Shown here one piece after another: positions 5,817 through 9,920 of a stretch of 9,920 nt of DNA. Location of the stretch: positions 1 through 9,920 of the forward strand of contig CAJVXG010000047.1 of assembly GCA_913009215.1 (NCBI GenBank), read 5' to 3'. How positions within the stretch are numbered: the first letter of the stretch is position 1; the number at the start of each line of letters is the position of its first letter. The notes beneath the pieces were generated by a model. That model searched no databases and was not told the DNA's origin. It saw nothing but the letters and a program-made list of their open reading frames with translations. A program made the translations under genes and the position numbers. The DNA comes from an uncultured Gammaproteobacteria bacterium. GTDB taxonomy: Bacteria; Pseudomonadota; Gammaproteobacteria; Acidiferrobacterales; CAJVXG01.

Positions 5817-6692
5817 TTAACCGATGCGTAGTAACTGCAGGTAGCTGTTTGTTAGATATTGGCCCCATAATAAACCGATCAGTCCTGCGGAACAGAGAAA
5901 GGGACCGAAAGGAATGGGCACGGCCTTGTCACGACCAAAGACCAGCATGAGGGCAATGCCGGTTATGGCGCCTACCACCGATGCGGTCAGGATAATAAAA
6001 GGCAATTGTTCGTATCCCAGCCAGGCGCCAAGAGCCGCAAATAATTTGAAATCACCATATCCCATGCCCTCTTTCCCGGTAACCAGTTTGAAGCCCTGGA
6101 ACACAAGCCAGAGAAACAAATAGCCGGCCAACGCGCCAATGACGGCAGACTGCAGACTGGTAAACGTGGAAAAAAGATTAAGAAAGAGGCCAACCCAGAG
6201 CAATGGCAAGGTGATGTTGTCCGGTAACAGTTGTGTATCGTAATCGATAAAAGTCAAAGCCATTAGTGTCCAGATCAGAATGAGCCCTGCCAGTGTTTGC
6301 CAGCTGACACCGAAATGCCAGGCAACCAATACACCAAGAAGTGCTGTCGTGAGTTCGATAACGGGGTAGCGCCAGGAAATCGGTTTTTTGCACGAAATAC
6401 AGCGACCTTTGAGCAGAAGAAAGCTGAGGACAGGAATATTCTGTAATGCCGTTATCTGGTGATCGCAGTGTGGGCAGCGCGATCGCGGGGTTACCAGATT
6501 ATACTTTTCGTGGCTTTCCTTTGCGGGGCTTTCGTTTAGATAGTTGTAGCATTCATCGCGCCATGATCTCTCCAGAATAATGGGAAGGCGATAAATTACC
6601 ACATTCAGGAAACTTCCAATGAGCAGTCCGAACAGAAAGATCGAGATAAGAAAAAGAACAATATGCTCAGCGAAGTATTGCAGTAATTGCAT
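5817..6692 (-). CDS. pilD: Type IV prepilin peptidase and N-methyltransferase PilD
   Basis: PilD is the inner-membrane aspartic protease that cuts the leader from type IV prepilins (and type II secretion pseudopilins) and methylates the new N-terminal phenylalanine. The 291-residue product has the family layout. A first membrane segment at about 12-30 runs into G-S-F-L-N-V-V-I-Y-R-L-P. The cytoplasmic loop has two Cys-x-x-Cys pairs (73/76 and 98/101) that bind zinc. Several further hydrophobic segments follow. The two catalytic aspartates are expected at D150 (F-I-D-Y-D) and D214 (G-Y-G-D-F-K), the family's G-x-G-D motif. It sits third in a pilB-pilC-pilD-coaE run, 49 bases after pilC and 4 bases before coaE. 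No strong Shine-Dalgarno precedes the ATG. If the genome lacks a separate gspO, this enzyme would also serve any type II secretion system. Confidence 0.97.
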   Translation of the reverse strand: MQLLQYFAEHIVLFLISIFLFGLLIGSFLNVVIYRLPIILERSWRDECYNYLNESPAKESHEKYNLVTPRSRCPHCDHQITALQNIPVLSFLLLKGRCISCKKPISWRYPVIELTTALLGVLVAWHFGVSWQTLAGLILIWTLMALTFIDYDTQLLPDNITLPLLWVGLFLNLFSTFTSLQSAVIGALAGYLFLWLVFQGFKLVTGKEGMGYGDFKLFAALGAWLGYEQLPFIILTASVVGAITGIALMLVFGRDKAVPIPFGPFLCSAGLIGLLWGQYLTNSYLQLLRIG

Positions 6693-6741
6693 ACCAAATT
6701 CAGGTCTGGGTCTTGTATCGTTGAGTCAGGAAGCTTGTTCT

Positions 6742-7971
6742 TTAGCCGACGGTAGAGGCGATCTTGAAGATCGGTAGATACATGGCCACAACAATACCAC
6801 CAACGACAATACCCAGAAAAACAATAATAAAGGGTTCAATCAGGCTGCTGAGACTGGCCACGGCATCATCGACTTCAGACTCGAAAAAGTCAGAGACTTT
6901 ATTCAGCATGGCATCCAGTTCACCGGATTCTTCACCGATGGCGACCATCTGTACCACCATGTTCGGAAACAGATTCACGTTATTCATGGCAATCTGTAAT
7001 TTGGTACCGGTACTCACTTCGGCTTTGATGGCCATGGTAGCGTTGTAATAAACCCGGTTGCCCGCGGCGCCGGCAACAGAGTCCAGCGCCTCAACCAGGG
7101 GGACGCCCGCGGTGAACATGGTGGCCAGGGTTCTGCAGAAACGGGCGATCGTGGCCTTGCGTATAATTACACCAATAATGGGTGCGCGTAATATGGCACG
7201 GTCAAGGGTATATTGCATTTTTTCCGATCGTTTGTAGGTATAGCTAAGCAGTGTCACCGTTGCAATGATTCCGCCAAGCATGGCCCACCAATAGTGCTGG
7301 AAGAACCTCGATATTTTCATCACTATCACGGTCGGTGTAGGCAGGTCGGCGCCAAAACCCTTAAACAGGCTTTCAAATTGTGGAATAACAAAGATCATCA
7401 GGATCGAGGTGATCAGGATGGCAACAGAAATTACCGCTGTGGGGTAAAACAGCGCCGCTTTGATTTTACCCTTGATAGCCTCTATTTTTTCTTTATAGTC
7501 TGCCACCTTTTGAAGAATATCATCGAGAATGCCCGCTTGCTCACCGGCGGCTACCAGGTTGGTATAAAGTGCATCAAACTGTATCGGGTGTTTGGCTAAC
7601 GCTATATTCAGGCTGGTACCCGATTCAATATCGCCCTTGATGCTCATAATCAACTCGGCCATGCTGGGATTGTCATGCCCCTTGCCTACGATATCGAAGG
7701 CCTGGGCGATGGGCACACCGGCGTCCAGCATGGTCGCCAATTGTCTGGTAAAGATGGCGATATCCTTGGGTGTTATTTTTTTCTTTAAAACGAATAACGG
7801 CTTGGATTTTTTGCGCACCTTGGTCGGGTTAATACCCTGACGACGTAAACTGGCGTTAATGAAGGCGACATTGGAGCCTTCCATTTCGCCTTTCATTTTT
7901 TTACCTTTCCTGTCGACACCCTCCCAGTTGAAGGTATTCAGTTTTGGTTTTTTTACTGCTGCTTGTGCCAT
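6742..7971 (-). CDS. pilC: Type IV pilus inner-membrane platform protein PilC
   Basis: PilC is the polytopic inner-membrane protein on which the PilB and PilT ATPases act to add or remove pilin subunits. The 409-residue product has the standard length and two copies of the type II secretion F domain, at about 73-196 and 276-398. The internal repeat is clear: A-A-G-E-Q-A-G-I-L-D-D-I-L at 141-153 matches A-I-G-E-E-S-G-E-L-D-A-M-L at 344-356. Three membrane segments fall at about 173-197, 226-246 and 377-400. The basic, soluble N-terminal 70 residues (N-T-F-N-W-E-G-V-D-R-K-G) are typical of PilC rather than GspF. It starts 18 bases after the pilB stop and is surely cotranscribed with it. No strong Shine-Dalgarno is visible. 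Confidence 0.96.
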   Translation of the reverse strand: MAQAAVKKPKLNTFNWEGVDRKGKKMKGEMEGSNVAFINASLRRQGINPTKVRKKSKPLFVLKKKITPKDIAIFTRQLATMLDAGVPIAQAFDIVGKGHDNPSMAELIMSIKGDIESGTSLNIALAKHPIQFDALYTNLVAAGEQAGILDDILQKVADYKEKIEAIKGKIKAALFYPTAVISVAILITSILMIFVIPQFESLFKGFGADLPTPTVIVMKISRFFQHYWWAMLGGIIATVTLLSYTYKRSEKMQYTLDRAILRAPIIGVIIRKATIARFCRTLATMFTAGVPLVEALDSVAGAAGNRVYYNATMAIKAEVSTGTKLQIAMNNVNLFPNMVVQMVAIGEESGELDAMLNKVSDFFESEVDDAVASLSSLIEPFIIVFLGIVVGGIVVAMYLPIFKIASTVG

Positions 7972-7989
7972 GATCGTATACTTTGATTA

Positions 7990-9708
7990 TTATTGGTTGG
8001 TGACACGCTCTACTTCATCGAGGCTGGTAATGCCATCTTTCACTTTCTTTAATGCCGAGACACGTAAGTCAGAGACGCCTTCTTTCAGCATTTGTTTCTG
8101 AACGTCAAGCTCGTTGCCGTCTCGCATGATGATTTCGCCAATGGCTTCGGTGATCGGCATGACCTCATAGATACCAACGCGCCCCTTATATCCCTCGTTA
8201 CAACTGCTGCAGCCAACAGGGCCATAAATAGTCAGGCTGTCCACGTCCCTTGGTTTAAAGCCCGCCTTGAGCAAGGCCTCTTTAGGTATCTTGACCGGTT
8301 GTTTGCAGGACTCACATAAACGACGGGCCAGCCGCTGTGCCACAATCAGGATCACTGCCGAGGCAATATTAAAAGGGGGGACCCCCATGTTGGCAAGACG
8401 GGTGAGAGTAGCCGGGGCGCTGTTGGTGTGCAGGGTTGACAGTACCATATGACCGGTTTGGGCTGCCTTGATGGCGATCTCGGCGGTTTCGAGGTCACGA
8501 ATCTCACCAACCAGAATCACGTCCGGATCCTGACGCAGAAAGGCACGTAGCGCCTTTGCAAATACCAGTCCCGTCTTTTCATTAATATTGACCTGGTTGA
8601 TACCAGACAGGTTGATTTCTACCGGGTCTTCTGCGGTGGATATATTTCTGTCCGGGGTATTCAGAATATTAACGGCGGTATACAGAGAAACCGTTTTACC
8701 GCTACCGGTGGGCCCGGTAACGAGCACCATGCCGTAGGGGCGATGTACCGCATCAAGAAATAATTTCTTCTGGTCTGGTTCAAAGCCCAGTTTTTCGACA
8801 CCCAGTGTGGCCGAAGCAGGATCCAGAATACGCATCACGACTTTCTCGCCAAACAGGGTGGGCAGGGTGCTGACACGAAAATCGATGGCGCGGTTACGGG
8901 ATATACGCATTTTCATACGCCCATCCTGAGGTACCCGCCTTTCAGCAATGTCCAGCCGGGACAGGATCTTGATGCGGGCGGCGATTCGTCCAGCCAGCGC
9001 TATGGGTGGGGACGCTACTTCAGACAGTATACCGTCCTGACGGTAACGCACCCGGTAGGCTTTCTCATAGGGCTCAATATGGATGTCGGAGGCGCCACGA
9101 TTAATGGCATCCACCAGTATCTTGTTGACGAATTTTACAATCGGGGTGTCGTTAATAGCATCTTCATCAACCCCGCTGCCAACTGGATCCTCATCGTCGG
9201 CCATGACGTCAAGGCTTTCCAGGCCATCGTCCCCTTCAAGATTTGCAAAGGTGGTATCGTTGGCCTCCAGTGTTTTCTCTATGGCAATAGCCAGCTTTTC
9301 TTCTTCCACCAGGATGGGTTCGGCGCCAAGGCCTGAGTGAAACTTGATTTCATCCAGTGCCTGCATATTTGTGGGATCGGAGATGGCAACATAAATACGG
9401 GTTCCGCGTTTATAGAGCGGAAGCACGTGATGTCGCTGAATAATTTTTTCGCTAACCAGCTTGGCGGGTACTATTTCCAGATCCAGGGAACTGATATCGA
9501 AGAGTGGAATACCGAATTCCTGCGATGCCGCCTTGGCGATGGTGGCGCTATCCAGTTTCTTGCTGGAGACCAGTTGGGCGACAAAGGGTACCTTGTTAGT
9601 CTGTGCCGTGGCGCTGATTTTTTCCGCGTCAGCCGGTGTCAGCAGCTTGTCGCGAACCAGACGTAATGCCAGGCCACTGAGTTGTGATGCAGTATTAGGT
9701 GTTGCCAT
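7990..9708 (-). CDS. pilB: Type IV pilus assembly ATPase PilB
   Basis: PilB is the hexameric cytoplasmic ATPase that powers pilus extension through PilC. The 572-residue product matches PilB length. An N-terminal MshE-like/T2SE N domain covers about 10-145, followed by an acidic linker (150-187) and the N2 domain from about 188 (K-F-V-N-K-I-L, then A-S-D-I-H-I-E-P). The ATPase core has Walker A G-P-T-G-S-G-K-T at 332-339, the Asp box A-E-D-P-V-E at 359-364, a Walker B-like segment D-P-D-V-I-L-V-G-E-I-R-D ending at 405 with catalytic E402, and the His box T-G-H-M-V-L-S-T-L-H-T-N at 418-429. The zinc site Cys465/468 and Cys500/503 marks an assembly ATPase rather than PilT. It could be confused with GspE, but adjacency to pilC and pilD favours pilB. 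It is first in the operon; no pilin gene lies within the next 212 bases. Confidence 0.97.
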   Translation of the reverse strand: MATPNTASQLSGLALRLVRDKLLTPADAEKISATAQTNKVPFVAQLVSSKKLDSATIAKAASQEFGIPLFDISSLDLEIVPAKLVSEKIIQRHHVLPLYKRGTRIYVAISDPTNMQALDEIKFHSGLGAEPILVEEEKLAIAIEKTLEANDTTFANLEGDDGLESLDVMADDEDPVGSGVDEDAINDTPIVKFVNKILVDAINRGASDIHIEPYEKAYRVRYRQDGILSEVASPPIALAGRIAARIKILSRLDIAERRVPQDGRMKMRISRNRAIDFRVSTLPTLFGEKVVMRILDPASATLGVEKLGFEPDQKKLFLDAVHRPYGMVLVTGPTGSGKTVSLYTAVNILNTPDRNISTAEDPVEINLSGINQVNINEKTGLVFAKALRAFLRQDPDVILVGEIRDLETAEIAIKAAQTGHMVLSTLHTNSAPATLTRLANMGVPPFNIASAVILIVAQRLARRLCESCKQPVKIPKEALLKAGFKPRDVDSLTIYGPVGCSSCNEGYKGRVGIYEVMPITEAIGEIIMRDGNELDVQKQMLKEGVSDLRVSALKKVKDGITSLDEVERVTNQ

Positions 9709-9920
9709 ATCAGTTATTTATTCAGACGATTGAGAATCTTAAGTATAGACGTTCGTTTTATTGCGTATATCTCTGATTTTGCAATAGGAAATAGGCGCAT
9801 ATCCTACATAGATATTAGTAGAGATGAGCAATGAAGCCAAATATTTTGATGACTAAAAATGGCCTTCTATCGAGTTTTTTGAACATTCGGAGATTTATCT
9901 GTGATAGTCGAATTATGGCA
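9709..9920. other. AT-rich region upstream of pilB, no recognisable gene
   Basis: By my count, 9721-9920 is about 34% GC, far below the neighbouring genes. A plus-strand frame opens at ATG 9831 with a GA-rich stretch just upstream and stays open for 30 codons to the window edge. A minus-strand frame is also open from the edge for about 34 codons. Neither resembles a pilin leader or any family I know, so neither is called as a gene. In many relatives the major pilin gene lies divergently next to pilB; it is not seen in these bases. Confidence 0.5.
9742..9784 (-). promoter_or_regulatory. Weak candidate promoter for pilB-pilC-pilD-coaE
   Basis: Read on the minus strand, TTGCAA (9779-9784, 4 of 6) and AATAAA (9757-9762, 4 of 6) are 16 bases apart and would start transcription about 42 bases before the pilB ATG. 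A better -10 box, TATACT (9742-9747, 5 of 6), lies closer but lacks a good -35. No sigma54 GG/GC pair at correct spacing was found. Both are weak matches in AT-rich DNA, where chance hits are common. Confidence 0.22.

Noticed and set aside
7990..9708. Possibility that the ATPase/platform/peptidase set is a type II secretion locus.
   Set aside because: The PilB-type length, PilC-type N-terminus and pilB-pilC-pilD-coaE order match type IV pili, and no gspC-to-gspM genes are present.
9709..9920. Sigma54 promoter upstream of pilB, including a T-G-G-C...T-T-G-C pair on the minus strand.
   Set aside because: The GG and GC elements are about 9 bases apart rather than the required spacing for -24/-12, so it is not a valid match.
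9831..9920. Short plus-strand frame open to the right edge (ATG 9831).
   Set aside because: Thirty codons in AT-rich DNA with no family resemblance, and the opposite strand is equally open; not enough to call a gene.

Overview
This window looks like chromosomal core-genome DNA from a gammaproteobacterium of moderate GC (about 50% in the genes I sampled by eye). The support is the gene order: M23 peptidase, secA, argJ and a Nudix/ThiE-like fusion on the plus strand meet coaE, pilD, pilC and pilB on the minus strand. This recalls the secA-mutT-(yacG-zapD)-coaE-(hofC-hofB) order of enterobacteria and the pilB-pilC-pilD-coaE operon of Pseudomonas and relatives. The genus cannot be fixed from the sequence alone. 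All genes except the left-edge fragment are intact, and I see no insertion sequence, prophage, CRISPR array, tRNA or rRNA.

Left half (1-5237, plus strand). The C-terminal 49 residues of an M23-type cell-wall metallopeptidase are followed by a 116-base gap with a candidate sigma70 promoter and a 9-bp hairpin, then full-length secA (905 aa). A compact Rho-independent terminator follows secA, and a well-formed promoter that starts inside the secA stop region appears to serve argJ. argJ (ornithine acetyltransferase, arginine synthesis) overlaps the start of a fusion protein joining a MutT-type Nudix hydrolase to a thiamine-phosphate-synthase-like domain.

Right half (5210-9708, minus strand). pilB (assembly ATPase), pilC (inner-membrane platform), pilD (prepilin peptidase/methylase) and coaE (dephospho-CoA kinase) are spaced 18, 49 and 4 bases apart and look like one operon read right to left. 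The first three build the type IV pilus motor and process its pilins; coaE makes coenzyme A and is a housekeeping passenger. The two transcription units converge and their last coding bases overlap by 28 bp, with no visible terminator between them.

Right edge (9709-9920). This is an AT-rich stretch (about 34% GC by my count over 9721-9920) carrying a weak candidate pilB promoter and no recognisable gene.

I did not find an undescribed system. The most worthwhile leads are the Nudix/ThiE-like fusion (its second domain has lost most TMP-synthase active-site residues and its MutT base-recognition Asn appears to be Asp), the promoter/terminator overlap ahead of argJ, and the structured secA leader.
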